Shown piece after piece: positions 19,785 through 30,549 of a stretch of DNA of 32,383 bases. Under the pieces are notes generated by a model that saw only the letters and a program-made list of their open reading frames with translations, had not been told where the DNA came from and did no database searches. The DNA is from Tepidimonas aquatica. GTDB lineage: Bacteria > Pseudomonadota > Gammaproteobacteria > Burkholderiales > Burkholderiaceae_C. Where the stretch lies: assembly GCF_007556585.1 (NCBI RefSeq), contig NZ_VJNA01000032.1, positions 1 through 32,383 of the forward strand, written 5' to 3'. A program made the translations under genes and the position numbers. Numbering within the stretch: the first letter of the stretch is position 1; each line of letters opens with the position of its first letter.

Positions 19785-20882
19785 TCAGGCCGCGCCCAGG
19801 TGGGGCACCAGGGCACCCAGCGGCTCGCCGCGCTTGCGCGCTGCAGTGAACGCCAGCATGCGCTCGATCGGCAGCCGTGCCCGTGGGATCAGCGCCGGGT
19901 CCACATGCACCTCGTTGAGGCCCGTCTCCAACACCTGCAGCACCCCGCGCAGGCCGTTCATCGCCATCCACGGGCAGTGCGCGCAGCTCTTGCAGGTGGC
20001 GCTGGAGCCGGCGGTGGGCGCTTCCAAAAACAGCTTGTCCGGGTGGCGCTGGCGCAACTTGTGCATCATGCCGTTGTCGGTGGCGACGATGAACACCTTG
20101 GCGTCCAGCGTGGCAGCCGCCTGCAGGATCTGCGACGTCGACCCCACCACATCGGCCTGCGCCACCACCGCCGCGGGGCTTTCCGGGTGCACCAGCACCT
20201 TGGCCTCGGGGTATTCGCGCCGCAGCGCCTCCAGCTCGAAGGCTTTGAACTCGTCGTGCACCACGCACGAGCCCTTCCACAGCACCATGTCGGCACCGGT
20301 CTCGCGCTGGATGTAGCCGCCCAGGTGCTTGTCCGGCGCCCACAGGATCTTGTGGCCGGCGTCCTTCAGCGCACGCACGATGTCCAGCGCGCAGCTCGAC
20401 GTCACCACCCAGTCGGCCTGCGCTTTGACGGCAGCGCTGGTGTTGGCGTACACCACCACCGTGCGGTCCGGGTGCTGGGTCCGAAAGGCCGCAAAGTCGT
20501 CCGGCGGGCAGCCCACGTCCAGCGAGCAGGTGGCGTCCAGGTCCGGCATCAGCACGGTCTTGTCCGGCGACAGGATTTTGGCCGTCTCGCCCATGAAGCG
20601 CACGCCCGACACCACCAACGTGCGCGCCGGGTGGTCACGGCCAAAGCGCGCCATCTCCAGGCTGTCACTGACGATGCCGCCGGTTTCCTCGGCCAAGTCC
20701 TGCAGGTCGGGGTGCACGTAATAGTGCGACACCATGACGGCGTCGCGCTCGCGCAACAGGGTGCGGATGCGGGCTTTGAGCGCCTCGCGCTCGGCGGTGG
20801 AGGGTTCCTCGGGCACCCGCGCCCAGGCGTGGCGCGTCGTGCACGCGGGCTGCTCCACTTCGACTTCGATCACCTGTTCCAT
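19785..20882 (-). CDS. nadA: quinolinate synthase
   Basis: NadA condenses iminoaspartate with dihydroxyacetone phosphate to quinolinate using a [4Fe-4S] cluster, in de novo NAD synthesis. The 365-residue protein contains [42 protein letters not shown] and [16 protein letters not shown], which include the conserved cluster and substrate residues. The ATG at 20882 is favoured over one six codons upstream because AGGAAGG lies 5 nt before it. nadC is 27 bp upstream in the same direction, forming a nadC-nadA pair. nadB (aspartate oxidase) is not in the window. Confidence 0.96.
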   Translation of the reverse strand: MEQVIEVEVEQPACTTRHAWARVPEEPSTAEREALKARIRTLLRERDAVMVSHYYVHPDLQDLAEETGGIVSDSLEMARFGRDHPARTLVVSGVRFMGETAKILSPDKTVLMPDLDATCSLDVGCPPDDFAAFRTQHPDRTVVVYANTSAAVKAQADWVVTSSCALDIVRALKDAGHKILWAPDKHLGGYIQRETGADMVLWKGSCVVHDEFKAFELEALRREYPEAKVLVHPESPAAVVAQADVVGSTSQILQAAATLDAKVFIVATDNGMMHKLRQRHPDKLFLEAPTAGSSATCKSCAHCPWMAMNGLRGVLQVLETGLNEVHVDPALIPRARLPIERMLAFTAARKRGEPLGALVPHLGAA

Positions 20883-20909
20883 CGTCGCCTTCCTATGCAC
20901 ATGGGGTGC

Positions 20910-21824
20910 TCACGCGCACGGCAGCAGCCGCATCGACAGGTCCACGGCCTGCACGTCCTTGGTCAGTGCCCCGACCGAGATGCGGTCCACACCCGTTTCG
21001 GCCAGTGCGCGCACGTTGGCCAGCGTCACGCCACCGGAAATCTCCAGCACCGCCCCGCCGCCAGGGTGGGCATCGTTGCGCCGCACCGCCTCGCGCAGCG
21101 TGGCCAAGTCCATATTGTCCAGCAGGATCAGGCGCGCGCCGGCCTGCAGGGCTTCGTCCAGCTGCGCCAGCGTCTCGACCTCGATCTGCACAAACAGCGC
21201 CTGCGGCGCCAACGCCTGCGCGCGCTGCAACGCCGCGGCCACGCCCCCGGCGGCGGCGATGTGGTTTTCCTTGATCAGGATGGCGTCGTGCAGCCCCAGC
21301 CGATGGTTGAGCCCGCCGCCCACGCGCACCGCGTACTTTTGCGCCACACGCAACCCCGGCAGGGTTTTGCGCGTGTCGCAGATGCGCGCGCGCGTGCCCG
21401 CCACCGCGTCCACGTAGCGGCGCGTGTGGGTGGCCACCGCCGACAAGGTTTGCAAAAAGTTCAGCATCGTGCGCTCGGCGCTCAGCAGGGCGCGGGCGTG
21501 GGCCTGCACCTCGAACACCGTGCCACCGGCCGTCACCCATTGCCCTTCGGCCACCTGCCAGCTCCAGCGCGCCGACGGGTCAAGCGCGTGCAGCGCGGCC
21601 TCCACCCACGGCCGGCCGCACACCACGGCGTCTTGGCGTGCTATCACGCGCGCGCGCATCGTGAGCTGCCCGTCCACCAGCGCCGCGGTCAGGTCGCCGG
21701 GGCCCACGTCCTCGGCCAGCGCGCGCGCCGCGTCGGCGGCGGCTTGGGTTTGCACGTCGGGCAGCGGTGGCTGCAGGCTGAGCGGGTCGGGTCGAGCGGT
21801 CATCGGTGAAGCCATGGTCATCAT
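20910..21824 (-). CDS. nadC: nicotinate-nucleotide pyrophosphorylase (carboxylating)
   Basis: NadC (QPRTase) converts quinolinate and PRPP to nicotinate mononucleotide. Hallmarks are RICDTRKTLPGLRVAQKYAV, GGGLNHRLGLHDAILIKENHI and LEISGGV, in the usual order. The start is uncertain: several ATGs lie close together (21869, 21824, 21821, 21815, 21803) and none has a clear ribosome-binding site. The 21824 start gives 304 residues, slightly above the usual 280-300. Expression is divergent from panB. Confidence 0.94.
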   Translation of the reverse strand: MMTMASPMTARPDPLSLQPPLPDVQTQAAADAARALAEDVGPGDLTAALVDGQLTMRARVIARQDAVVCGRPWVEAALHALDPSARWSWQVAEGQWVTAGGTVFEVQAHARALLSAERTMLNFLQTLSAVATHTRRYVDAVAGTRARICDTRKTLPGLRVAQKYAVRVGGGLNHRLGLHDAILIKENHIAAAGGVAAALQRAQALAPQALFVQIEVETLAQLDEALQAGARLILLDNMDLATLREAVRRNDAHPGGGAVLEISGGVTLANVRALAETGVDRISVGALTKDVQAVDLSMRLLPCA

Positions 21825-21969
21825 CGCAAAGCAGCGCGGGCACGCGCACAGGGCGCCAAGCATACACACCCCGTCGGGGCCACGGCACGGGCCGCGGTGT
21901 CGCGCTGTTGCGGTGCAACGAATGCACTAGACTAGCGCCTTGCCTCGACACTGCGACCGGGATCCCCGC

Positions 21970-23717
<1,748 letters not shown>

Positions 23718-23750
23718 CGAGGTCGGGCCGCGGTATCACGGTCGGCCGTG

Positions 23751-24776
23751 TCACTCCGCCCGCGGGTCGCGGCCCATCAGGCGCTCGACGGCGCGGCGGG
23801 CGTCGAGCTGGCCGTCCAGCACCGCCACCACCGCCTGGGTGATCGGCACATCCACCCCCAGCTGCGCGGCGCGCAGCGCCACCGTGCGGGCGCTGTAAAC
23901 CCCTTCGGCCACATGCCCCAGCGAGGCCACCGCGGCGCTTAAGTCCATGCCCTGCGCCAGCCGCAGGCCCACCTGCCGGTTGCGGCTGAGGTCACCGGTG
24001 GCCGTCAGCACCAGGTCGCCCAAGCCCGTCAGGCCCATGAAGGTGTCGGCGCGTGCGCCCAGCGCAAGCCCCAAGCGCGTCATCTCGGCCAAGCCACGCG
24101 TGATCAGCGCCGCGCGCGCGTTGTGGCCCAGTTGCAGCCCATCGCTCAAGCCGGTGGCGATGGCCAGCACATTCTTGACCGCCCCGCCCACCTCCACGCC
24201 GACCACGTCATCGTTGGCATACACCCGCAGCACCTGGCCGTGGAACGCCGCCACCAGAGCGTCGCGCACATGGGCGTGGGCGCTGGCGGCCACCAGCGCG
24301 GTGGGCAGCCCCTGCGCCACCTCGCGCGCAAAACTGGGGCCGCCGAACACCCCCACCGCCAGCGCAGGCGCCACCTGCTGCGCGATTTCGTGCCCCAGCA
24401 AGCCCGGCGCGTTGGCGGCTTGCGGGCGCTCGAAACCCTTGCACAGCCACACCACCGGCGGCGCGGCGGGGCCACCCGCCGGCCACACCTCGGCCAGCCG
24501 GGCCAGCCACGGCCGCAACGCCGCCATCGGCACGCCCAGCACCACCAACTCGGTGTCGGTCAGCCATAGGCGCAGCGCCGTGTCGTCGCCCCCGGCGCAT
24601 TGCAGCGCGGCCGGCAGCGGCACCCCCGGCAGGTAGCGGGCATTGACGCGCTCGCGCGCCATGGTCGCCGCCTGGTCGGCGTCGCGCGCCCACAGGCGCA
24701 CCTCGTGCCCCGCTTGCGCTGCGACGACCGCCAGCGCGGTGCCCCAGGCCCCCGCGCCGATGAACGTGATGCGCAT
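23751..24776 (-). CDS. gpsA: glycerol-3-phosphate dehydrogenase [NAD(P)+]
   Basis: GpsA reduces dihydroxyacetone phosphate to sn-glycerol 3-phosphate, the backbone for phospholipids. The N-terminal Rossmann motif is [14 protein letters not shown] (3-16); the catalytic lysine is in [18 protein letters not shown], followed by [14 protein letters not shown]. The 341-residue length is normal. secB lies 15 bp upstream in the same direction, a pairing also common in other proteobacteria. Confidence 0.97.
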   Translation of the reverse strand: MRITFIGAGAWGTALAVVAAQAGHEVRLWARDADQAATMARERVNARYLPGVPLPAALQCAGGDDTALRLWLTDTELVVLGVPMAALRPWLARLAEVWPAGGPAAPPVVWLCKGFERPQAANAPGLLGHEIAQQVAPALAVGVFGGPSFAREVAQGLPTALVAASAHAHVRDALVAAFHGQVLRVYANDDVVGVEVGGAVKNVLAIATGLSDGLQLGHNARAALITRGLAEMTRLGLALGARADTFMGLTGLGDLVLTATGDLSRNRQVGLRLAQGMDLSAAVASLGHVAEGVYSARTVALRAAQLGVDVPITQAVVAVLDGQLDARRAVERLMGRDPRAE

Positions 24777-24791
24777 GGCCCGCCGCGGACG

Positions 24792-25262
24792 TCAAGCCTG
24801 GCCGTTGGCGGCCGCCTGTTGTTGTTGCTGCTGCGCCAGCTGCTGCTCGTACATGGCCTGAAAGTTGATTTCGGCCAGGTGCACCGGGGGGAAGCCCGCA
24901 CGCTGGATCAGGTCCGCCACGTTGGCGCGCAGGTAGGGGTAAACGATCTGCGGGCACTGGATGCCGATGACTTGCTGCATCAGCTCCTGCGGGATGTGGC
25001 GGATTTCGAAGATCCCGGCTTGCTTGCATTCGACCAGGAACACCGTGCGCTCGCCGATCTTGGTGTGCACGGTGGCCGCCACGGCGATTTCGAACACCCC
25101 TTCCGCCAGCGACTGCGCCTCGACGCCGAGCTGGATGTCGACGCTGGGCTGCTGTTGCTCCAGAAAAATGGCCGGGGAGTTGGGCTGCTCCAGCGAGGCC
25201 TCCTTCAGGTACACGCGCTGGATTTGGAATACGGGGGTCGGGGCTTGCTGTTCGTCCGCCAT
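24792..25262 (-). CDS. secB: protein-export chaperone SecB
   Basis: SecB is a tetrameric cytosolic chaperone that keeps preproteins unfolded and hands them to SecA. The 156-residue sequence shows [19 protein letters not shown], the acidic SecA-facing strand region and [31 protein letters not shown]. The C-terminus carries a run of six glutamines ([14 protein letters not shown]). The ATG at 25262 is the conserved start. Confidence 0.97.
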   Translation of the reverse strand: MADEQQAPTPVFQIQRVYLKEASLEQPNSPAIFLEQQQPSVDIQLGVEAQSLAEGVFEIAVAATVHTKIGERTVFLVECKQAGIFEIRHIPQELMQQVIGIQCPQIVYPYLRANVADLIQRAGFPPVHLAEINFQAMYEQQLAQQQQQQAAANGQA

Positions 25263-25404
25263 GGTTGAGTGCTCAGGTAGGTTGCCACAGCCAGCGCCGC
25301 GGGCGCCCATCGCCCACCGGTTCGCGGCTGGTTCAGCCCGCGATTATGGCAGCGGCGCCGGCCCCGTCCGGGCACACCGCCGGCCCGCGTGCGGCGGCGT
25401 ACGA

Positions 25405-25668
25405 TCAGCGCTGGCCGCGCAGCAGCGGCTCCAAGCCGCCGCGCGCATCCAGCGCGTGCAGATCGTCGCAGCCGCCAATGTGCTGCCCGTCGATAAAAAT
25501 CTGTGGCACGCTGGTACGCCCCACCAGCTGCGCCATCGCCTGCCGCACGTCCGGGCGGCCGTCGACGTTGACTTCCTCCCACTCGGTCACGCCGCGCGCG
25601 CGCAGCAACGCCTTGGCGCGGTGGCAGTATGGGCAGTAGTCGCTGCTGTAAATCTTGACGTGGGCCAC
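25405..25668 (-). CDS. grxC: glutaredoxin 3 (GTG start)
   Basis: This 87-residue dithiol glutaredoxin has the active site CPYC at 12-15, the cis-proline in TSVPQIFI and the glutathione-binding GGCDDLHAL. It reduces disulfides and glutathionylated proteins using glutathione. The GTG at 25668 is the start: it has GGAG 8 nt upstream and gives exactly the family length, and no ATG fits. It lies between the membrane rhodanese (31 bp upstream) and secB (142 bp downstream). Confidence 0.95.
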   Translation of the reverse strand: MAHVKIYSSDYCPYCHRAKALLRARGVTEWEEVNVDGRPDVRQAMAQLVGRTSVPQIFIDGQHIGGCDDLHALDARGGLEPLLRGQR

Positions 25669-25699
25669 GGTGCGATCTCCAAGGTTGGGGGTAGTAGGC

Positions 25700-26107
25700 T
25701 CATCCCTGCTGCACCGGCAGGCTGGCCGCGCGCCACGCGGCCATGCCCCCGGCCAGCGACACGGCGCGCTCGTAGCCCAGTTTTTTGGCCAGCGCCGCCG
25801 CCCGACGCGAGCGCACCCCCGAGGCGCACACCAGCACCACCGGCACGCTCTTGTCCTTGACCACCTGCGGCAGCCGCTCGGCCAACTGGTCCAGCGGCAC
25901 GTTGCGCGCGCCCGCGACGTGGCCGGCCGCGAACTCCGCCGGCGTGCACACATCGATCACCACCGCCTTGTCACGGTTGATCAACTGCACCGCCTGCGTG
26001 GGATCCACCCCCGCCGCCACGCCGCCCGAAATGACCGGCCACAGCAACATCAAGCCCGAGCCGGCGGCCACCGCCACCAGCACCCAGTTGTCGAGCAAAA
26101 AATCCAC
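25700..26107 (-). CDS. membrane-anchored rhodanese-like protein (GTG start)
   Basis: One N-terminal membrane segment (about 8-25, LVAVAAGSGLMLLWPV) is followed by a rhodanese domain with VVIDVCTPAEFAAGHVAGARNVP and the active loop CASGVRS (Cys94). The protein has 135 residues from the GTG at 26107, which has GAGGA 10 nt upstream. Such proteins commonly precede grxC and secB in beta- and gamma-proteobacteria (YibN type). The sulfur acceptor is unknown. It is divergent from gpmA. Confidence 0.88.
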   Translation of the reverse strand: MDFLLDNWVLVAVAAGSGLMLLWPVISGGVAAGVDPTQAVQLINRDKAVVIDVCTPAEFAAGHVAGARNVPLDQLAERLPQVVKDKSVPVVLVCASGVRSRRAAALAKKLGYERAVSLAGGMAAWRAASLPVQQG

Positions 26108-26169
26108 GGTTGAGCGTTCCTCGTTGGGTTCATGACGCAGCGCCGCACGCGCGGCCTGCCCCGTCCGGT

Positions 26170-26194
26170 ATTCTAGAATGTTGGGGTTTTCCCC
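26170..26194. promoter_or_regulatory. dyad ATTCTAGAAT and GGGG-TTTT-CCCC in the rhodanese/gpmA divergent gap
   Basis: A perfect 10-bp palindrome (26170-26179) provides TAGAAT, a possible -10 box, on both strands. Three bases on, GGGG-TTTT-CCCC (26183-26194) forms a second dyad. No good -35 is seen on either side. This is the only AT-rich spot in the 130-bp divergent gap, so promoter elements are likely here. Confidence 0.35.
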
Positions 26195-26237
26195 ACAGGC
26201 CACCCAACCTCGTGCGCCTGCTGCGCACGCCCGCACC

Positions 26238-26981
26238 ATGTACAAGCTCGTCCTCATCCGCCACGGCGAATCGACCTGGAACCTGGAAAACCGCTTCACC
26301 GGCTGGACCGACGTCGACCTCACGCCCACCGGGGTGTCGCAGGCCATCGCCGCCGGCCGCCTGCTGCGCGACGAGGGCTGGGACTTTGACCTGTGCTTCA
26401 CCAGCGTGCTCAAGCGCGCCATCCACACGCTGTGGTACGTGCTGGACGAAATGGACCGCACCTGGCTGCCGGTGGTCAAGGACTGGCGGCTCAACGAGCG
26501 CCACTACGGCGCGCTGCAAGGGCTCAACAAGGCCGACATGGTGCGCCAGTACGGCGAGCAGCAGGTGTTGCAGTGGCGCCGCAGCTACGACGTGCCGCCG
26601 CCGGCGCTCACGCCCGACGACCCGCGCGGCCAGCGCCACGACCGGCGCTACGCCCACCTGGCGCCCGAGCAAATCCCCCTGACCGAGTGCCTCAAGGACA
26701 CGGTGGCGCGCGTGGTGCCGTACTGGAACGAAGCCATCGCCCCGGCCATCCGCAGCGGCCAGCGCGTGCTGATCTCGGCGCACGGCAACTCGATCCGCGC
26801 CCTGATCAAGCACCTGGACGGCATTTCGGATGCCGACATCGTCAACCTCAACATCCCCAACGGCGTGCCGCTGGTGTACGAATTCGACGCCGCGCTGCGC
26901 CCGCTGCGCCGCTACTACCTGGGCGACGCGGCGGCGGCCGAGGCCGCGGCCGCGGCGGTGGCGCGCCAGGGCAGCGCCTGA
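26238..26981 (+). CDS. gpmA: 2,3-bisphosphoglycerate-dependent phosphoglycerate mutase
   Basis: This glycolytic enzyme interconverts 3- and 2-phosphoglycerate through a phosphohistidine. The 247-residue protein starts [15 protein letters not shown] (His9 is the phosphorylated residue) and shows [30 protein letters not shown] and the second histidine in [12 protein letters not shown]. It ends with an Ala-rich tail. ctpA follows 115 bp downstream on the same strand. Confidence 0.97.
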   Translation: MYKLVLIRHGESTWNLENRFTGWTDVDLTPTGVSQAIAAGRLLRDEGWDFDLCFTSVLKRAIHTLWYVLDEMDRTWLPVVKDWRLNERHYGALQGLNKADMVRQYGEQQVLQWRRSYDVPPPALTPDDPRGQRHDRRYAHLAPEQIPLTECLKDTVARVVPYWNEAIAPAIRSGQRVLISAHGNSIRALIKHLDGISDADIVNLNIPNGVPLVYEFDAALRPLRRYYLGDAAAAEAAAAAVARQGSA

Positions 26982-27096
26982 ACGTATCGGCGCGCTACGC
27001 CCCCTCCCATGGCGACACGGGGGTCGCCGTGAACTCGGGCGTCACGCCGCTCCTCCAAGGTGTATAGTGCCGCGCAACGAGCACGCAGGTTACACC

Positions 27097-28560
27097 ATGG
27101 GGCACAAAGCAAGGATCGCAGGTTGGCTGGCGCTGGGCGCGCTGGCCGGAGCGCTGACCACCGTCGGGCTGCAAGCCACGGCGCGCGCCACGTTTGCGCC
27201 GCTGCCGCTGCAGGAGCTGCAGCAGTTCGCCGCCGTCTACGGCATCATCAAGAGCGACTACGTCGAGCCGGTCGACGACAAAAAACTCATCACCGACGCC
27301 ATCAGCGGCATGGTGGCGTCGCTGGACCCGCACTCGCAGTACTTCGATGCCAAGAGCTTCAAGGAATTCCGTGAAGGCACCTCGGGGCGCTTCGTTGGCG
27401 TCGGCATCGAAATCACGATGGAAGACGGGCTGGTCAAAGTGGTGTCGCCGATCGAGGGCTCGCCCGCCTTCAAAGCCGGGCTGAAGGCCGGCGACCTCAT
27501 CACCAAAATCGACGACACGGCCGTCAAGGGCCTCACCATCAACGAAGCCGTCAAGCGCATGCGCGGCGAGCCCAACACCAAGGTCGACCTGACGGTGTTT
27601 CGCCGCGACGAAAACCGCACCTTCCGCGTCACCATCACGCGGCAGGAAATCAAAACCGTCAGCGTGCGCGCCAAGGTCGTCGAGCCCGGCTACGCCTGGG
27701 TGCGCGTGTCGCAGTTCCAGGAGCGCACGCTGGAGGACTTCGCGCGCAAGCTGGAAGAGATCGTGCGTGCCGAGCCCAAGCTCAAGGGGTTGGTGCTGGA
27801 CCTGCGCAACGACCCCGGCGGCCTGCTGGACGCCGCCGTTGGGCTGGCCGCGGCCTTTTTGCCCGACGGCGCGGTGGTGGTCACCACCAACGGGCAATTG
27901 GAAGAAAGCAAGGCCACCTACCGCGCCACGCCGCGCGACTACCTGCGCCGCGCCGGCACCGACCCCATCGCGCGGCTGACCGTCAACACGCAAGGGGTGC
28001 TCAAGCGGCTGCCGGTGGTCGTGCTGGTCAACGAAGGCTCGGCCTCCGCCAGTGAAATCGTGGCCGGCGCGCTGCAAGACCACAAGCGCGCCACCATCAT
28101 GGGCAGCCAGACCTTTGGCAAGGGCTCGGTGCAAACGGTGCGCCCGCTGGGGCCGGACACCGCCATCAAGCTGACCACGGCGCGCTACTACACGCCCAGC
28201 GGCCGCTCGATCCAGGCCAAGGGCATCGTGCCCGACATCTGGGTGGACGAAACGCCCGAGGGCAACCTGTTTGCCGCGCTACGCACGCGGGAAGCCGACC
28301 TGGACAAACACCTGGCCGGCCCCGACGAAAAAGCCCTGACCGACGCCGAGCGCGAGGCCGCCCGCCAGCGCGAGCGCGAACGCGAGGCGGCCCGCCAGCG
28401 CCTGGAAGAAGAACAGCGCAAAAACCCCGGCACGCGGCTGTTGCCCGAATTCGGCTCCGACAAAGACTTCCAGCTGCAGCAGGCGCTCAACCACCTCAAA
28501 GGTCTGCCGGTGGTGGCCAGCACAACCGCCACCGAGCGGCCGGCCAAAGCCGACAACTGA
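27097..28560 (+). CDS. ctpA: S41 family C-terminal processing peptidase
   Basis: This periplasmic serine protease of the CtpA/Prc family has 487 residues. An N-terminal hydrophobic signal or anchor (about 7-28) is followed by a PDZ domain (about 95-180, GRFVGVGIEITMEDG to SPAFKAGLKAGD) and the S41 core with LRNDPGGLLDAA. The catalytic dyad is Ser317 in GSASASE and Lys342 in TFGKGSVQ, 25 residues apart as in the family. The C-terminal region is highly charged, with a repeated EREAARQR unit at about 418-435. It sits between gpmA and moeB, as in many Burkholderiales. Confidence 0.95.
   Translation: MGHKARIAGWLALGALAGALTTVGLQATARATFAPLPLQELQQFAAVYGIIKSDYVEPVDDKKLITDAISGMVASLDPHSQYFDAKSFKEFREGTSGRFVGVGIEITMEDGLVKVVSPIEGSPAFKAGLKAGDLITKIDDTAVKGLTINEAVKRMRGEPNTKVDLTVFRRDENRTFRVTITRQEIKTVSVRAKVVEPGYAWVRVSQFQERTLEDFARKLEEIVRAEPKLKGLVLDLRNDPGGLLDAAVGLAAAFLPDGAVVVTTNGQLEESKATYRATPRDYLRRAGTDPIARLTVNTQGVLKRLPVVVLVNEGSASASEIVAGALQDHKRATIMGSQTFGKGSVQTVRPLGPDTAIKLTTARYYTPSGRSIQAKGIVPDIWVDETPEGNLFAALRTREADLDKHLAGPDEKALTDAEREAARQREREREAARQRLEEEQRKNPGTRLLPEFGSDKDFQLQQALNHLKGLPVVASTTATERPAKADN
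28348..28401 (+). repeat. imperfect direct repeat encoding charged helix in ctpA
   Basis: Two 24-bp units (28348-28371 and 28378-28401) differ at only two third-position bases and both encode EREAARQR. They are spaced by codons for ER, giving a 10-residue period. The stretch should form a long charged alpha-helix. Confidence 0.8.
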
Positions 28561-28571
28561 CCCGTCGCGCC

Positions 28572-29333
28572 ATGACCGACGAGCAGTTGCTGCGCTACTC
28601 GCGCCACATCCTGCTGGACGATATCGGCATCGAGGGGCAGGAGCGGCTGTTGGCCGCCCATGCCGTGGTCGTCGGCGCAGGGGGGCTGGGATCCCCCGTG
28701 GCGCTGTACCTGGCCAGCGCCGGCGTGGGCCGCATCACGCTGGTGGACACCGACACGGTTGACACCACCAACCTGCAGCGCCAGATCGCGCACACGCTGC
28801 AACGCGTCGGCCAGCCCAAGGTGGACTCGGCCCGGCAGGCCATGCTGGCCATCAACCCCGAGGTGCAGGTGCACACCATCCAGCAACGTGCCGACGACGC
28901 ACTGCTCGATGCCCTGCTGCCTGGCGCGCAGGTGGCACTGGACTGCACCGACAACTTCGCCACCCGTCACGCCATCAACCGCGCCTGCGTGCGCCACGGC
29001 GTGCCGCTGGTGTCGGGCGCGGCCATCCGCTTCGACGGCCAGGTGGCGGTGTACGACCCGCGCCAGCCGACCAGCCCCTGCTACGCCTGCCTGTTCCCGC
29101 CTGAGCAGGCGCCTGAGGAGGTGCACTGCGCCACGATGGGGGTGTTTGCGCCGCTGGTGGGCATCATCGGCACGTTGCAGGCGGCCGAAGCCATCAAGCT
29201 GCTGGCCGGCATCGGCGCGGCGCTGACCGGCCGCCTGCTGATGTTCGACGGCCGCGCCAGCCAGTTCACCGACGTGCAACTGGCGCGCCGTCCGGATTGC
29301 CCCGTGTGCGGCGACGCTACGCGCGGCCGATGA
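28572..29333 (+). CDS. moeB: MoeB/ThiF-type adenylyltransferase
   Basis: This E1-like enzyme adenylates the C-terminal glycine of a ubiquitin-like sulfur carrier (MoaD or ThiS). The 253-residue protein shows the ATP-binding VVGAGGLGSPVALYLASAGVG (33-53), DTDTVDTTNLQRQ, ALDCTDNFATR and the two zinc CxxC pairs, CYACLF and CPVCG. Whether it serves molybdopterin or thiamine synthesis is undecided by sequence; no moa or thiS gene is adjacent. It starts 11 nt after ctpA, and its end overlaps that of the convergent BLUF gene by 17 bp. Confidence 0.92.
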   Translation: MTDEQLLRYSRHILLDDIGIEGQERLLAAHAVVVGAGGLGSPVALYLASAGVGRITLVDTDTVDTTNLQRQIAHTLQRVGQPKVDSARQAMLAINPEVQVHTIQQRADDALLDALLPGAQVALDCTDNFATRHAINRACVRHGVPLVSGAAIRFDGQVAVYDPRQPTSPCYACLFPPEQAPEEVHCATMGVFAPLVGIIGTLQAAEAIKLLAGIGAALTGRLLMFDGRASQFTDVQLARRPDCPVCGDATRGR

Positions 29334-29742
29334 TGCTGGCCGTGGCCATCAACTCCTCCAGCAACGCCAGCGACACCTTGCCCGACACGCTGTAGGGGTC
29401 GAACTCGGGTCGCTCGGAGTACTTCAGCACGATCGACGTGTTGAGCTTGGACAGGTTGACCTGCCCCATCGTCCAGCCGCCAAAGCGCCGCTCGGTGATT
29501 TCCTCGTACAGCAGCAGCTCCACGTCGTGGTGACGCGGGTCCTCGATGATCTGCTTGTACAGCCGGTTGACGGCGCCGCGCCCACCTTCGATGGCTTGCA
29601 GGTAAATGCCACCGCCGTAGCACAAAATGCCGGTGATGCCGTTGTGCAGGTTGTGGTGCCGCGCCGAGTGCAGGATAGCTTCAATATCCTGCTGCGTGTG
29701 GCCTTCGCGCGCCCGGCTGACGTAGAGCAATCGCACCAGCAT
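29317..29742 (-). CDS. BLUF-domain blue-light sensor protein
   Basis: This 141-residue protein has a complete BLUF (blue light using FAD) domain at about 2-95 and a short C-terminal helical tail. The flavin-network residues are present: Tyr7 (RLLYVSRA), Asn31 (HHNLHNGITG), Gln49 (IYLQAIEG), and Trp90 and Met92 (FGGWTMG). There is no fused EAL, GGDEF or cyclase domain, so it belongs to the short type that signals through a partner protein. It starts 12 nt after the folE stop on the same strand, so the two are almost certainly co-transcribed. The output partner is unknown. Confidence 0.93.
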   Translation of the reverse strand: MLVRLLYVSRAREGHTQQDIEAILHSARHHNLHNGITGILCYGGGIYLQAIEGGRGAVNRLYKQIIEDPRHHDVELLLYEEITERRFGGWTMGQVNLSKLNTSIVLKYSERPEFDPYSVSGKVSLALLEELMATASIIGRA

Positions 29743-29754
29743 CGCCCGCCCCTT

Positions 29755-30489
29755 TCACTGCTGCACTTGGCGCGGCAGCAGCGACAAAAACTCCCGCCGC
29801 AGGTTGGCATCCTTCAAAAACACCCCGCGCATGACCGAGTTGATCATGCGGCTGTCCAAGTCCTTGACGCCGCGCCACGCCATGCAGTAGTGCGTCGCCT
29901 CCATCACGATGGCCAAGCCGTCGGGCTGGGTTTTTTCCTGGATCAGGTCGGCCAGCTGCACCACCGCCTCTTCCTGGATCTGCGGCCGGCCCATGATCCA
30001 CTCGGCCAGCCGGGCGTATTTGCTCAGCCCGATGACGTTGGTGTGCTCGTTGGGCATCACGCCAATCCACAGCTTGCCAATCACCGGGCAAAAGTGGTGG
30101 CTGCACGCGCTGCGCACGGTGATCGGGCCCACGATCATCAGCTCGTTCAAGTGCTCGGCGTTGGGGAACTCGGTGATCGTCGGCGCCTTGGTGTAGCGCC
30201 CCGCAAACACCTCTTTCAGGTACATCTTGGCCACGCGCCGCGCGGTGTCTTCGGTGTTGTGGTCGTTGGTGGTGTCGATGACCAGGCTGTCCAGCACCGT
30301 CTGCATCTTGTCGGTCACCTCGTCCAGCAACTGCTCCAACTCGCCGGGCTGGATAAAGTCGGCGATGTTGTCGTTGGCGTGAAACCGCTTGCGCGCCGCG
30401 CGTAGGCGCTCGCGGATGCGCACCGAAACCGGTACGCCGTCGTCGTGCGGCTGGGTGTCCGTCATGGCGTCAGGATTGGGCATGAGCAT
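29755..30489 (-). CDS. folE: GTP cyclohydrolase I
   Basis: FolE opens GTP to 7,8-dihydroneopterin triphosphate, the first step of tetrahydrofolate synthesis. The protein has the zinc and catalytic residues in RSACSHHFCPVIGK and ATHYCMAWRGV, and HNTEDTARRVAKMY, FPNAEHLNELMIVGPI and EEAVVQLADLI. From the ATG at 30489 (TAGGA 7 nt upstream) it has 244 residues; ATGs at 30483 and 30465 are also possible, and family similarity fits any of them. The N-terminal 60 residues (VSVRIRERLRAARKRFHAND) are typical of the longer Burkholderiales form. The BLUF gene follows directly. Confidence 0.96.
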   Translation of the reverse strand: MLMPNPDAMTDTQPHDDGVPVSVRIRERLRAARKRFHANDNIADFIQPGELEQLLDEVTDKMQTVLDSLVIDTTNDHNTEDTARRVAKMYLKEVFAGRYTKAPTITEFPNAEHLNELMIVGPITVRSACSHHFCPVIGKLWIGVMPNEHTNVIGLSKYARLAEWIMGRPQIQEEAVVQLADLIQEKTQPDGLAIVMEATHYCMAWRGVKDLDSRMINSVMRGVFLKDANLRREFLSLLPRQVQQ

Positions 30490-30549
30490 GCGCCCATCCT
30501 AACACCACGCGCAAGCCCCCGCGCAGGTTGCGCCCACACCGCACAGGGC

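Noticed and set aside
21900-21940. Possible promoter TTGCGG/TAGACT upstream of panB
   Set aside because: The spacing between the two elements (14 bp) is too short and neither hexamer is close to consensus.
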